From Amyelois transitella (taxonomy: Eukaryota > Arthropoda > Insecta > Lepidoptera > Pyralidae): 64,000 nucleotides of DNA. The translations under genes were made by a program, and so were the position numbers. Location: assembly GCF_032362555.1 (NCBI RefSeq), contig NC_083510.1, forward strand, positions 4,429,501 through 4,493,500, in the 5' to 3' direction. Positions 48,058 through 59,768 of this stretch are shown here, piece by piece (within the stretch, counting starts at the first letter, position 1; every line of letters begins with the position of its first letter). The notes below the pieces were generated by a model, which did no database searches, was not told the DNA's origin, and was given only the letters and a program-made list of their open reading frames with translations.

Positions 48058-48811
48058 ACGACTAGCTTTATTGGTGATATGACGGATGACTGATGATTGT
48101 GATATTTATGTGTAAATAATGATGATGATATGATTTATACTCGAATGTAAATATATTCAGCTGACAAAAAGAACTTAGTTATTTTATTTTAATAAATATC
48201 CGATAATATCAAGCTCTCTCTCTCATCTTAGCATGTTCCCAGTTGCACCATTCGCCATGAAAATATCAAGCACTATAGTGTATAAATAGTTTCTAAAGCG
48301 TATGTACCCCGTACGCCTTTATTAAAAGTACTCAAACTAATTTGTGAACATTTATAAGATCATATGATAGGTACGAAATACCATTTTATTTACTTTAAAA
48401 AAAATCAGACTTAAAAATTCCATTAAATAATACAAAATTAATACCGAATACGTATATCAATATTATTTTTCCTGGAAGTGTATAAGAATAGAAATTTTTC
48501 ATATTGTGTAGCCATTGCATGCAACAGCTTTTTCTTAAAAAACAATTAAAGTTCAGGCCCAAAGTTCTTAGTAAAATTCGTTCACCGTACGACAATTTCG
48601 TAAATTATCACAAATTCATTGCAATTAAGCAGTTGTTTTCTAAAAAATACAGTTATACAGTTTGAACTTAAATTCATTAATAAAACCTATTATTATATTT
48701 CACATACATCGGAAAAGCTCAAAACCTACGTCACATATTCAATAAAAGACCATTTAAAGAAATAATGCAAAATAAACTTTAAAAAAATGTATGAGCATAG
48801 CCTATAATTAA

Positions 48812-48874
48812 AATGGTACTAATGAATTCTAAGTCATCGTTACTTACGTTGCCATAGAATTCATTAGTACCATT
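48812..48874. repeat. 20-bp perfect inverted repeat
   Basis: AATGGTACTAATGAATTCTA (48812-48831) and its exact reverse complement (48855-48874) flank a 23-base spacer. Confidence 0.7.
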
Positions 48875-49639
48875 AAAATGTTCTACAATTTTGTGACATG
48901 TGCTAATGATTAGAATACGTACAAAAAGTGAGTTAACTATTAGATATTCATTAACCAATCGGCAAAGACCTGCGACGTAGTAGTTTTGCTATGCATTTAA
49001 AAGTTATTCTTTCTATAATTATATCTCAGTTAGTATCTTATATACCTTAATGAAATAAATCATTCTTGAAAAAATCAACTTGCATTTTTCATCTAAAGTC
49101 CAATAATATGTATAGACATAATACACCTTAGCGTCCTTCTCACCTTGTCCCATTCTATATGGTAATAATTCAAATTAATCATGAAAAATGTCATTATTAG
49201 ACCTGATAACAATTCACACGCCCATAATACCCTTGAAAAGTGAGGTTACACATAATACAGTAGATAATTAATTTGCTTGAAGCCACGCGTGGTTGCGTGC
49301 GAGACGCATACCACAGCCTATGTTTTGGAACTATAATTACAGCATTGTAAGGAGAATTACGAAAATTCGTACTACTCATATTACTACTGCGCGACGACCT
49401 AGAAAAACTCACAATTAGAGATTGCACCTGTGTATTACGGTAAGCTCAATGAATTAGCGGTTTTTTTATGGTGGTTTAACTACGATGCTCGTTTATTTTT
49501 CCTTACTTTGAAATTTCTATACTACAAACGACACCGAGTTTCAATTTCATCATGATTAACGTTGAGAAACGTCTGATATATGTAATCTTCTTCTTTCATA
49601 CCTGGACCCGTTATGTGGGGTCGGGTCTCCTGTTTCCAA

Positions 49640-49795
49640 TTCCAATTCCCACACCAATTCCTTTACCGGGTAGACAAAGCCAACGGGGTAGCCCACGTTC
49701 AGCTGTTTTGCTTTATGATAGAATTGAGATTCAAATAGTGACAGGTTGCTAGACCATCGCCTAAAAGAAAAATCAAAGTTTATAAGTCTATCCTT
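49640..49795 (-). repeat. (TATG)n-tailed retroposon, diverged copy
   Basis: ACCGGGTAGACAAAGCCAAC, CCCACGTTCAGCTGTTTTGC, GTGACAGGTTGCTAGACCAT and GTTTATAAGTCTATCC appear in family order on the reverse orientation. The TATG tail itself is lost. Confidence 0.65.
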
Positions 49796-50214
49796 TGACT
49801 AAAAAACTTGTCAATGCCTTTCATAACATCAATTTACGTGTCTTGTAGTGTTTCAAAGTTCTTTACAAATCAACACGTCGAAAGTGAACAATAAAGTGAA
49901 ACCAAGCTGAAAATGAGCAATTAAACTATGTAAACCTAATTGTTCAACTGACTGTGACTTTTAACACATCGATGTGGCCGCGACATTATCTGATAAGCAA
50001 ATTAATGTTGGCTAATCCACAATTTCACATAGAATATTTAAATTAAGTCCTCGGTTTGTCTTATCTCATGGTGTATTAAGTTTATTTACTGCATTGTAGG
50101 AAAGTTGCTAAATGCCATAAAATAATTAAGATAAGCTTTTGAAATAACCTCATTTCTTAGAACTATTTCTAAGAACCTTCTCTTGATACTGCAAATTCTC
50201 AAAATATTATACAG

Positions 50215-50273
50215 ACTCACAAAATTTCGTATTTATATTCCAACTAATATTATAAATACGAAATTTTGTGAGT
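50215..50273. repeat. 23-bp perfect inverted repeat at the head of an element
   Basis: The left arm (50215-50237) is the exact reverse complement of 50251-50273, with a 13-base spacer. The right arm is the first part of the CTAGT-ending element that begins at 50243, so the left arm is an inverted copy of that element's head. Confidence 0.75.
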
Positions 50274-50467
50274 ATGTCAGGATGTCAGTATGGATGTTTG
50301 CTTCTCTTTCACGCAAAAAAACTACTGAACTGATTACAATGAAATTTGGTATGTGGGTAGCTGAAGACCCAGACTAACACGATATAACACATGGTCTACT
50401 TTTTATCCCAGAGTTCCCGCAGGATTGATAGGGTTTCCATGCGAACGAAGTCGCGGGCGGTCTCTAG
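50243..50467 (+). mobile_element. Short CTAGT-ending element, second copy
   Basis: It matches 7663-7870 along its length: ACTAATATTATAAATACG, TGTGAGTATGTCAGGATG, ACTACTGAACTGATTACAAT, TAGGGTTTCCATGCGAACGA, then GTCGCGGGCGGTCTCTAGT. A nine-base stretch near the head (GGATGTCAG) is locally repeated. Confidence 0.65.
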
Positions 50468-50493
50468 TAGTAAATAATAGTAAAGTGAAAAAA

Positions 50494-50691
50494 GTGCCAT
50501 GTGGTTCCCGGCACATTAGGACCACTGTACCTATCCCATGGATGTCTAATAAACTTGGGATTCTTCTCGGGCTTGAGCTAGCAACCTGTCAGCTCCATGT
50601 AGCCTTTCATAGCGTCGCTTCTTTCGGTTGTTTTTCGAGACAGTTGGCTCTGTCTACCTCGCATGAAATATAAACGTGATTATATGTATGT
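50494..50691 (+). repeat. (TATG)n-tailed retroposon with its 5' head
   Basis: This copy begins GTGCCATGTGGTTCCCGGCA, the same head as the copy in G8 intron 3. It continues with TAGGACCACT, CCCATGGATGTC, ACTTGGGATTCTTCTCGGGC, AGTTGGCTCTGTCTACCTCG and ATTATATGTATGTAG. Confidence 0.7.
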
Positions 50692-51839
50692 AGTAATTAA
50701 AGCTTTTCCAAAAAATATGGTCGATTAAAAAGCATTGAATTTCCCAAAATACGGATATCCAGGTGAAGGAGGGTGCTGGATTGGAGACCATGGGATTAAA
50801 AGCGACCAAGGGAATTTTACTGCCTAAAAAGAACACATTTGAGGGAAGAAGCGTACAAGAAAATGACCCAAAACAAGAATAATGTCTTTAAGTAATGAAA
50901 ATTGTAGTAAATATAGTAATATACAATTCTTAGCGTAATTCCTAGAATAAATAACGTCAATTTAAACGCAATCACAATAACGACGCAGAATTGCCTACCA
51001 ACAAATAGGTCCTGTGGCCTACATTATGCGTAAATCTCGCGAAACATTGCCACAATTGCATCGAAAACCTACAAATATTGACTAGGGCCATGTTTCAAAA
51101 CCGCAACATTACCAATCAATCTGTAATTACTTCCCGAGGCTACGAATATTCACATGCTAATAAATAAATGAGTAGGTAAAGATACCTTAATTTTCCTTTT
51201 AAATTTAACATTGTTTTAAATTTGTAATTCTTTTTTAGTTATAAGTATAATGAATACACCACGTAAATTAACACGTTAAGGACATACGCACTTGCATGCC
51301 TATCTAAGTAAATCTCAGAGTGTAATTACAAAAAACTTGCTAGCAAAAGAAAGAAACGAAATGAACTTAGAAATTGTGATGACCCCACGAAAAAGTGAAT
51401 TATAATAACGAACTACGCCAGTTGCTTTGAATAATGAACAAATAAAAATACGTTACAGCGAACAAAAAATAAAAATATTCACTCAATTATAAACAACATG
51501 ATTGCAAAATAAACAGAACTTGATGTTAATGTCAATATTTTTGTCACATTCAGCACAACTATTTGTCAATAGAAATGCTTGGATCTCAGTCCACAAGCCG
51601 TCACTGGCGAGAATGCGGTACGGAATCTAAGCAAAGTCGGGCAAGCGACCTTGACGTTCGTGAGATAATATCTTCACCTAGTAAAGCGTACACACTGACA
51701 TACTGACCATCGACAACTTCACATGAAAAAAATATGTAAGTAGATGAAGACAAATGTGAATATATGTTTACCAGTAGATACATGAAGAAAATGAAGTACT
51801 TGTTTAAAGAACTTGGTTAAGTGAAAAGATGTAGACTGC

Positions 51840-52005
51840 GCAAGGGATTCGTTCCGGTCATATCCTTACCTCTTTGAAGACGAGCCCTAGATGCGCCTTT
51901 TGACCCTAGATTGGGTATGTCAGGTTTCAACACAAAGCGACTCCTGTCTGACCTCCGAAATCTTAGCAGAGGAATCATACTTGAAATTGATCATGGTTTG
52001 ACTAT
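51840..52005 (+). repeat. Interspersed repeat (family D)
   Basis: GCGCAAGGGATTCGTTCCGG, GACCCTAGATTGGGTATGTC, GCGACTCCTGTCTGACCTCC and GAAATCTTAGCAGAGGAATC follow the same order as the copy at 21940-22128. Confidence 0.55.
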
Positions 52006-54155
52006 ATGATAATTAAACAAACCTTCTTAATGAAAAATGAGTCCCACTACCGTAGGTCAAGTAGATCAAATCATCTCGCGTTACTTACAAATGGGGCTAA
52101 AAAAAGCAAAACTCATGTCATATATTTTTTTATTTGTCACCAAATCACCCACATAAGATAAAATTCCAGACGTGATATAAAACTAACAATATAGAAACCT
52201 GAAGTAGTAAAATATATATTATATATACCGTACGTAAAAATTTTTACAACTGAAAAGTTGCCAAAAGAATAAAGAAGAAAATATCGTACCACTAAAACTT
52301 TGTGCATAAATCTTTAGTGACAATCGTGCTCCGTGCATTGTTCGCAGACACAATCGGTTCGATTTTAGTTCATTCATGTCGTTGCTGTCGCTTGTAAGAT
52401 ATGCAGCTAGTGTCGAAAGAGAAGGTAGAGCTTTGTTACAGTCACTTGAAATATGAGACTCAAATTTAGACTCTTTTGTGCATTAATGGAGAGGGTAAAT
52501 ATCAAATTGGAATCGACTATGTTGGTTATTTATTTGACAATCGATACAACCTTTTCAAGATACTAAACTCGCTAATCTCATACGTGATTACTAAATTAAT
52601 AACGAACTTACTTACCGAATATTGGGAATGACGGAAGAGGAAAAATGCGAGTTTCAAAGTTCGAATTGATGTTATTCTTTTTTACATAAACGATTTACAA
52701 AATTAAAAATAAATACTTAAAATGCTGTAAAATAAAATGCTAGCAGTAAGATTCAAGTGCGATCACGTAAAGCCAGTTCAAAACTAGGTCATTCTTAAAG
52801 AACGAGATGAAATAAAACACAAATAAAACGATCTTTCAATGTCTCGGCCGCTATACAACCTATAACCGACTAGCAACAGTTTACTGAACTTGGAATAAAT
52901 TAAATGTAACACCACTGAACCGGATTCAATTCATATCAATATTTTTACGAAACGAATTATAATCAGGCGTTTATGCTTTTCCTAGTCTTATATTGACGTA
53001 TACGGACGTATATAAAGGTTAATTTCTCATTACGTTGAGCGAGGTTACAAATGGCTTAAAATTTATTACGAATTTGATACATGAAAATGTGATTTTCCTT
53101 CTTACTAGGTACCTCTCTTCACAAAATCTCTTTTAGAGATGACATTCTTATAATTGTCTATGTAAAATGAATTTGATAAACTTTTAATATTTTAAAAGTG
53201 ATAAATAAACGTAATATTCCTTTTTTTTTTCTTATATGAGTTAGCTCTAATATTACTCTAAAAAAGTTAATGAACATAATTATTGTTTTTATGGATTTCT
53301 TGAACTATTATGATTATGATAGTAACTGAAGCCTTGACCATATCCTGGAAAATGCTCGATGTAATTGATCGTTCCAAAACACGCCTGCCAATCAAACCTC
53401 ACGCTTGTTGAGCTAACGATGAAGGAAATGACGGAATATTTGTTGCAAATCTGCCACCACTAAATACTGTTTTGGCAGTATATTCAGCAATCCGATATTT
53501 GTATGACCAAAAATTTAAACAGCCTGCAAAAATAATAGCCGTTTTAACTATGTATAAGAATATGTAGCACTTATTTAAAAAAAAAGAAAAACGTAATTAT
53601 TTTGATATTAGATAAAATTATTTTATCTAGGTAGGTTTTGGACTATTAAAATTATTACATTTATTCAGCTCTTTCTCCTATTAATCCATTTAAATCCAAA
53701 ATTTGACAGGTGACAGTCGTTTTTTTAAAACCTGACCGTCTTCGGAATACTCGTAGTAACAAGCGAACCCTAGGCTTCTCTACTAGGATGATAATGATGT
53801 TTTAACTTTACTTTCTGTGCAATAAACATTCCGGTTTTGAGCTTCTTGTAAGCGATACCAAGTCACTCTTGGTCATTTTTTTCGCTATTTGAGACATTGA
53901 CCTGAAAACAAATAAGTATGTATTACGATAGCGCAGCATTGTGTAATTCATTGTTACTGAGCCTTCGTTATTTAGAGTCAAATCAAGCCCACCAAGGAAT
54001 TAAGTTACCTTTGCGTTTGTGATTAATTAATTTTTGCATGTCGTTATAGTTATTAATGTGGTTTAGTTAACACCTGTTACATACAAATTCCTCTATAAAC
54101 TTTTTTAACAAAAGGTCATGATAACAGTTTTGTTGCTCTTTTTCATAATTCTAGA

Positions 54156-54195
54156 TTGATTCTAGCCACATTACCTTGATTCTAGCCACATTACC
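54156..54195 (+). repeat. Tandem duplication of 20 bp
   Basis: TTGATTCTAGCCACATTACC occurs twice in immediate succession without mismatch. Confidence 0.85.
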
Positions 54196-54702
54196 GTTAA
54201 CGGAAAACAATATAGGATAAACTTAAACAAAAAGAAAATCCGGCTCGTGAAGTAAAATTTGGTTTTGCAGCAACATACAAACAGTAACAGACCAGCTTAA
54301 GGTGACCTTCGAGACTTCCTATGCCTACCCCAAAAGAGATGAAGCTATTAAATGTGTGAGTGTGTGACTAAAAAACGAAACAATGTTTCTACAAACATTA
54401 AAAATTTGCAACATTTTGTTGGTTTAGGAGATTGTTTCTAATTCACATGTAATTTCATGCATATTTGGCCAATAAAGTCATAAAACGTTAGCAAACATGA
54501 GTGCCATTGTACATCAGAGAATGGCGACCCCGTGAGAAACCGCAGTGTGAACCGCTAGTAGGTAAACGCAGGAAACAAAAGGCAAGGTTAGAGCAAGTTG
54601 AAATCTAAATGGATATCGTTTTGGATCGGCAGTGTATATTGAAAATAAAGCTCTATACACAATCGCATCCATATCATTTATAGTACAAATATGTGTAGTT
54701 GT

Positions 54703-54931
54703 ACTAGTTTTTGCCCGCAACTTCGTCCGCGTTGTATTAGCGATGGAAGGTGGGTTTCAAAATAATCATCCCAACTTTAAATGCCTTCTGACCATTTTCC
54801 CCTTTGTTCTTCTTTATGATCAATTCTATCTCTGTACCAAATTTCATCAAAATCGGTTTAGTGTCGGCATGAAAGCGTAACAGACGGCCAGTCAAAGAGC
54901 TTTACTTTCACATTTATAATATTAGTATGGA
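54703..54931 (-). repeat. Interspersed ACTAGTTTTTGCCCGC element
   Basis: It starts ACTAGTTTTTGCCCGCAACT and TCGTCCGCGTTG, contains TCATCAAAATCGGTTTAGTG and ends TTTATAATATTAGTATGGAT. This is a very common lepidopteran repeat pattern, without coding content. Confidence 0.65.
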
Positions 54932-55937
54932 TTGGGGTTCCATATCTCTGTACATTAATCTAATCCTCTAGTATGAAAAGCGTAATGAAAGTATGCCTAA
55001 CGTACCTATTTATGCTAATCTTAAAATTTACGATGAATATTTTCGAAAAAGAATTAATTACCTTAACTCACTGAGCCAGCTACAATTTTGTATATCTCTT
55101 AAATAATAAATTAAAAAATATATATATTGCACTGTGAAAAGTGCACTTTGTTTACACGAAAGATCTAAATATTAATTGTTAGTGTAATCAAATAATAGTG
55201 GAAGTAATCATCAAATGTGTATGATACATGATACTCGATTAATAAGTTTGAAAAAAAAAAATGTACCAACCACCAACACCAGTGTATAAAAGCTTTATTG
55301 GGCAAGGTAATGATAAGGTACACCTAAAGTACTTTTGGTATTAACAATAAAGACAGTCGTTATTTTAATTTGTTGTTATAAAATTGGCCCACTTACAATT
55401 ATAATTTTAATAAGAACGAATCAATTATAAAACGTTTAATTTTCATACGATTGTTGCTAGTTATTATGATCTACGGTAGGTATTGTGTTTGTAAAAATAT
55501 TATTATATGGTATTTATAAAAATATTATTTAATTATGATGTTTAGAGTACTCATAGTTTTTGGATATTTATTGAAGAAGTTTTCCTACAAAAACGTTTTA
55601 TGTAGTTATTCTTTTTTACACGAAATATTAACTAGCCGTGTTGAACATATTTCTCAATAGGTTATCTTATTAACACATGATAAATTCATATAACGACATA
55701 ATCAACGTATTGTCACGCTTTTTCTATGACTCACTGCGAAATTATACACACATTCTCATACATTAAAATGTACTTGAGTAACTGCCGCAGATACTGTTAC
55801 GTATTTAACCATAGAACAGAAAGATTACACATGAAAAAAATACGTTCAAACCATGAACTAAAGCCAAATTAATGTCATTCAAAGTTTCATTCGGATGTTG
55901 TTTTATTTCAAAAGTCAAGCTAATAAATTTATATTTT

Positions 55938-56148
55938 ACTAGCGGCCCGCCCCGGCTTCGCACGGGTGGACATATTTTTGTGTTTTATATTTTGAAATAA
56001 ATTTATTTCAAAACAAATTTATGCCTATGTCACTTTTGAAGGTCTATTCTATATCTGTGCCAAATTTTATCAAAATCGGACCAGTCGTTTTTGAGTTTAT
56101 TCTACACAAACATACAAATCTTTCCTCTTTATTATTAGTGTGGATGTG
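55938..56148 (-). repeat. Interspersed ACTAGCGGCCCGCCCCGG element
   Basis: It starts CTAGCGGCCCGCCCCGGCTT, contains TTTATCAAAATCGGACCAGT and ends CTTTATTATTAGTGTGGATG. It is a short relative of 35088-35812. Confidence 0.65.
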
Positions 56149-56869
56149 AATTTGAAATTTGTTGAGTTTATTTACTGTCTACCAATTTTAAACAAAAAAA
56201 AAATATTTTTTCTGGTTAATTCTCTCACTTAAACGTAATTTAACTTACACATTATCTATACATGATCAAGTCAATGTTCACAAAATTAAAAAATTGTTGT
56301 ATATACCCTATATCTGTTACAGTCTCTATTTTACACTTTTTTTGCAATAGCAATGTTTACATTCCAAGTTTTATTATAATTCCGTGACAAACGTTTTTTT
56401 TTTAAATTGCTCGGTTCGACCATTTTCTGTTACAGATTTTGACAGATAAACTACTTGAAAAAGACATTGGGAAGTTTGCCCTGAACAATATTTTTAAATG
56501 AAAGCTTCATACAAATAATTACTATTTATATAAACAACTGCTAGAGAACACTTTAATTGGTTATATTTGGTTGGCATATTGTCTAAAAATGTAATATTTT
56601 CAACAATGCCAATGAGATTTTTCATCATACAAGTAACTTTATTTTATGGGTCAAAATAATAATAATAAGGTCAATATTATTTTTATCTGATCTATTATTT
56701 GATGATTTTTATTACATTAATTATACCAATACATACTTTTCCAATAAAACAATTAATTAACCCCCACACACGAATACTAATATTGTACGCAACATACATA
56801 TTACGATAGGTCTGTTGGCAATCCCTGAGAAATTGATCAATGAATTTTTGCTCTAATAATTCCCACAAT

Positions 56870-56885
56870 TATAAACTCTATATAA
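56870..56885 (+). promoter_or_regulatory. Core promoter of G8, two candidate TATA elements
   Basis: TATAAACT (56870-56877) and TATATAA (56879-56885) almost overlap; the ATG is at 56962. The second would place the start near 56910 and give a leader of about 50 nt. The GC-rich block of other promoters is absent. Confidence 0.55.
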
Positions 56886-56961
56886 CCTAATGAAGCAGAG
56901 TAAACTTCGCACTATTTTCTTGGGTCACATCAAGTTAACTGTTTGCTTGGAAACCACGACA

Positions 56962-59768
56962 ATGTTGACAAGAGTAAGTGTACTAGTACATTGTAATAAC
57001 TTTTAGGCTGTGATCGCCCCGTAAAATCGAAGAAGTGGTTATATCTACTTCCTCCTATCGCATCAATGGCAAATTTTGAAAGGAGATTGATGATCTCATC
57101 AGGAGATCAAAAATTTAAGAAGAAATTAAGTTAAATTTTGATGCATGTTTGCTTCGATAATGCTGTGATGCTATCGGCTTCAATAGAATTTAGTCCTAAC
57201 ACGATCGTTTCTCGTGTTATTTTGGAGGTGCATATACTTTACTTCCTAACTTTTCTATACAACATATTGAAAGGCTTTCGGAATAATGTAATAAAATACA
57301 TGATGTGTGTGTAAAAAGGAGGCGAAAGAGATCATCACTAAGCGAGAGGGAAATAGTCTAAGCAATTGAAAATGGTGTGATGAAATATATGTGTATTATT
57401 TACAGGTGCTGTCCGTCTGCCTGCTGATGTCAGCCTGCCAGGCGATCTTCCCGTTCCACCACCACCACCATCACCACCACCCCGCGATCTCCCACCAGGA
57501 CTTCCAGAAGCACGATGGCCACCACCACCCAGTTCATCACCATATCCCCATTCACCACCACATCCCGATTCATCACCCAATCCCCATTCATCACCCGATC
57601 GAGCCTATTCATCATCACGTGCCTATCCACCATGCGCCTATTCATCATGATCACTATGTGAGTACCAACTTATTTTAATAATAAAGCAAAATCAATTTTC
57701 CATGAAAGTTTTCCATAGAAATATTGGATTATTTTTGTCTTTTATTTCTCCAAGTTTTTGGGTTTAAATATTGTTTTTTTGAAAACGCTGTCTTGTCTCC
57801 AAACCAAAGCTCAATCACAAATGTTTTCGCCGTCTTGCAACCTCGTAATTGAATTAAGAAATATTTTACATGAAGTAAGGGAATTTTACTAGTAAATGTA
57901 AAATGCAGAAATTAAGTGAACGGCTTATAATTACTTAGTAAACTTCCTGCAGTTAAGCCCTAATTAAATAGGCAGAAATCCTAGATAAGTTATATTTGAT
58001 AACATTTTTTCAGAACCTATTCTTAATGCCTTTATATTACTTTTTGATACTCTTCGGGCACATTAAAATCAATCTAAAATTCCCACGAAACTTTATTGGC
58101 CGCCTATGCCACGTAGATAATAGATATTATAGGTGATAAAACCACAGAAGGTCAAAATATAATTACTGCTTTATCTAGATTCTGATATTAATTAAAATAC
58201 TAAACTTAATCTCTGGCAAATAATAGTGAATTCTAAAGTATAGTTCTTAGGTCTCATAGAAAACCTTATTGTGTTATTTACTTAAATGGCAAGGTTCTTC
58301 GATTCTATTAGTGAAACTAGAGCAATATCAATGTATTGGGAAGGTGTTGACCCCAGATTAAAAAGGTCCCTGTGGAAGGAGACCTTTTAGATTCCAAATG
58401 AGTTCACTATTACACGTTCCTCAAACTTAAAAAGGCGTGAATTCTTGATAACAATTAGAAACTTTCCTTATTGCACATTTGCATATAGTCAAATGTGCAA
58501 AAAGGAAAGTTTCTAATGCTGGGCATATTTTTAATTATTGCACTTGTTAGAGTTGTAATCGAGTCTACCACCTTTTTCTACTTTTCCAATATTTCATATC
58601 GTGTACATAAATAACATGACATGGGAATATGGAGAATAATACTTTATCTAAGAAGTAATCAAATCCCAATTTAGCTACCTGCCAGCGAGGCAATTTTAAT
58701 TAAGTAAAAAGTAATAATTAAATAAAAGCCGACGCTTCTGTAGTGTAGAGTAAAATATAGTATATAATATCCCAATTTTTTTATTATCATATATGAAATG
58801 GAAAGTACGAGTAGTAAATGACGCTATCGTGGAATTTCCACAGGGCCATGTTCAGATATAATTTATTTTAACATATATTTTACAGGCCTTCCCAGAATAC
58901 AAGTTCTCGTACTCCGTGCACGACCACCACACCGGGGACGTGAAGTCGCAACACGAGCTCCGGCACGGGGACGTGGTGAAGGGCGGCTACGAGCTGGTGG
59001 AACCCGACGGCAGGTTCAGGAAGGTGGAGTACAAGGCGGACGATCACACCGGGTAAGACATACATACATACATACGTATAATCACGTCTACATCCCTTGC
59101 GGGGTAGACAGAGCCAACAGTCATGAAAAGACTGATAGGCCACGTTCAGCTATGATGGAATTGAGATTCAAATAGTGACAGGTTGCTAGCCCATCGCCTA
59201 AAAGAAGAAACCCATGTTTATAAGCCTATCCCTTAGTCGCCTTTTACGACATCCATGGGAACGAGATGGAGTGTCCTATTCTTTTTTTTTATTGGTGCCG
59301 GGAACCACACGGCACACGACACCGGGTAAGACTTTTGTTTTAAATTTTAAAAGGTGAATATGCATCACGCCTCTTTTCCGGAGGGTTCCCGCAGTCTTTA
59401 TCTTTCCACTTGCCACAATCTCTGCATACTTCTTTTGCTTTACCCTCATTATTTAATACTTTTATGCAAGTTTTTCGAGAGGGTACTCATGACTTTACTT
59501 TTCACTTTGTATATATTTAAGTTATCAGATTTTTGTGGTCGTCGTTCTGGTATCAGGCCTCTGCTATTAAAACCTATGTCTACTTTTTTTTCCTTATAAT
59601 AACATCTATATTTTTATTGTTATCTGTGTCTCAATTTCATCAAGAACCATCGAGTTTCTTTAAAAGATAATTCTTATTTTTATTTTCCTTAAATTTATCT
59701 TCTTTTTTAGATTCAACGCCATCGTCCATCATTCCTCGCCTCATCATCATGTTCATCATCAAATATAA
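56962..59768 (+). CDS. G8: His-rich RR-2 cuticular protein, 162 aa, four exons
   Basis: Exons are 56962-56973, 57406-57657, 58886-59052 and 59711-59768 (489 nt with stop). The signal peptide is [17 protein letters not shown]. The arm opens [20 protein letters not shown] and continues as repeats of (H)[15 protein letters not shown], with no SSQS and no HYAAP. The RR-2 domain starts near residue 91: [55 protein letters not shown]. The usual DPHTG is DHHTG. The tail [13 protein letters not shown] is short and His-rich. Exon 3 is unusually GC-rich. A retroposon sits exactly on the exon 3 donor, which is duplicated; the first donor must be used because the second would read into TAA at once. The poly(A) signal is at 59896-59901. 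It is a predicted cuticle protein whose His residues suit catechol cross-linking or metal binding (inference). Confidence 0.93.
58454..58517. repeat. 28-bp hairpin with 8-nt loop in G8 intron 2
   Basis: The left arm 58454-58481 and right arm 58490-58517 are reverse complements with one mismatch. The arm reads ATTAGAAACTTTCCTTATTG plus CACATTTG. It may be a short MITE remnant or a small-RNA precursor; nothing here decides between them. Confidence 0.65.
59060..59318 (-). mobile_element. (TATG)n-tailed retroposon, full-length, inserted at G8 splice donor
   Basis: The 259-bp insert is flanked by perfect 14-bp direct repeats ACACCGGGTAAGAC (59046-59059 and 59319-59332). Each repeat contains the end of exon 3 and the GTAAG donor. 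On the minus strand the element starts with the head GTGCCGTGTGGTTCCCGGCA and ends in a TATG repeat. This copy defines the ends of the family best in this window. Confidence 0.92.
59362..59480 (+). repeat. Interspersed repeat (family E) in G8 intron 3
   Basis: CATCACGCCTCTTTTCCGGA and CCACTTGCCACAATCTCTGC, then ATACTTCTTTTGCTTTACCC. Related pieces lie at 61655-61725 and 63140-63260. Confidence 0.55.

Larger units (their letters stand above)
48058..56869. other. Intergenic DNA between G7 and G8, largest gap, repeat-rich
   Basis: The 8.8-kb gap holds inverted repeats (48812-48874, 50215-50273), TATG-tailed retroposons (49640-49795, 50494-50691), a CTAGT-ending element (50243-50467), a family D repeat (51840-52005), a 20-bp tandem duplication (54156-54195) and two reverse-oriented elements (54703-54931, 55938-56148). 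No RR-2 exon, RNA gene or recognised protein was found. Confidence 0.6.

Noticed and set aside
57430-57654. Met/Val-rich minus-strand open frame
   Set aside because: It is the antisense of the His-rich exon 2 of G8.
59319-59332. Alternative end of G8 exon 3 at the second donor copy
   Set aside because: Extending exon 3 through the retroposon gives an immediate TAA after the Thr-Gly codons and removes the conserved FNAIV end of the domain.
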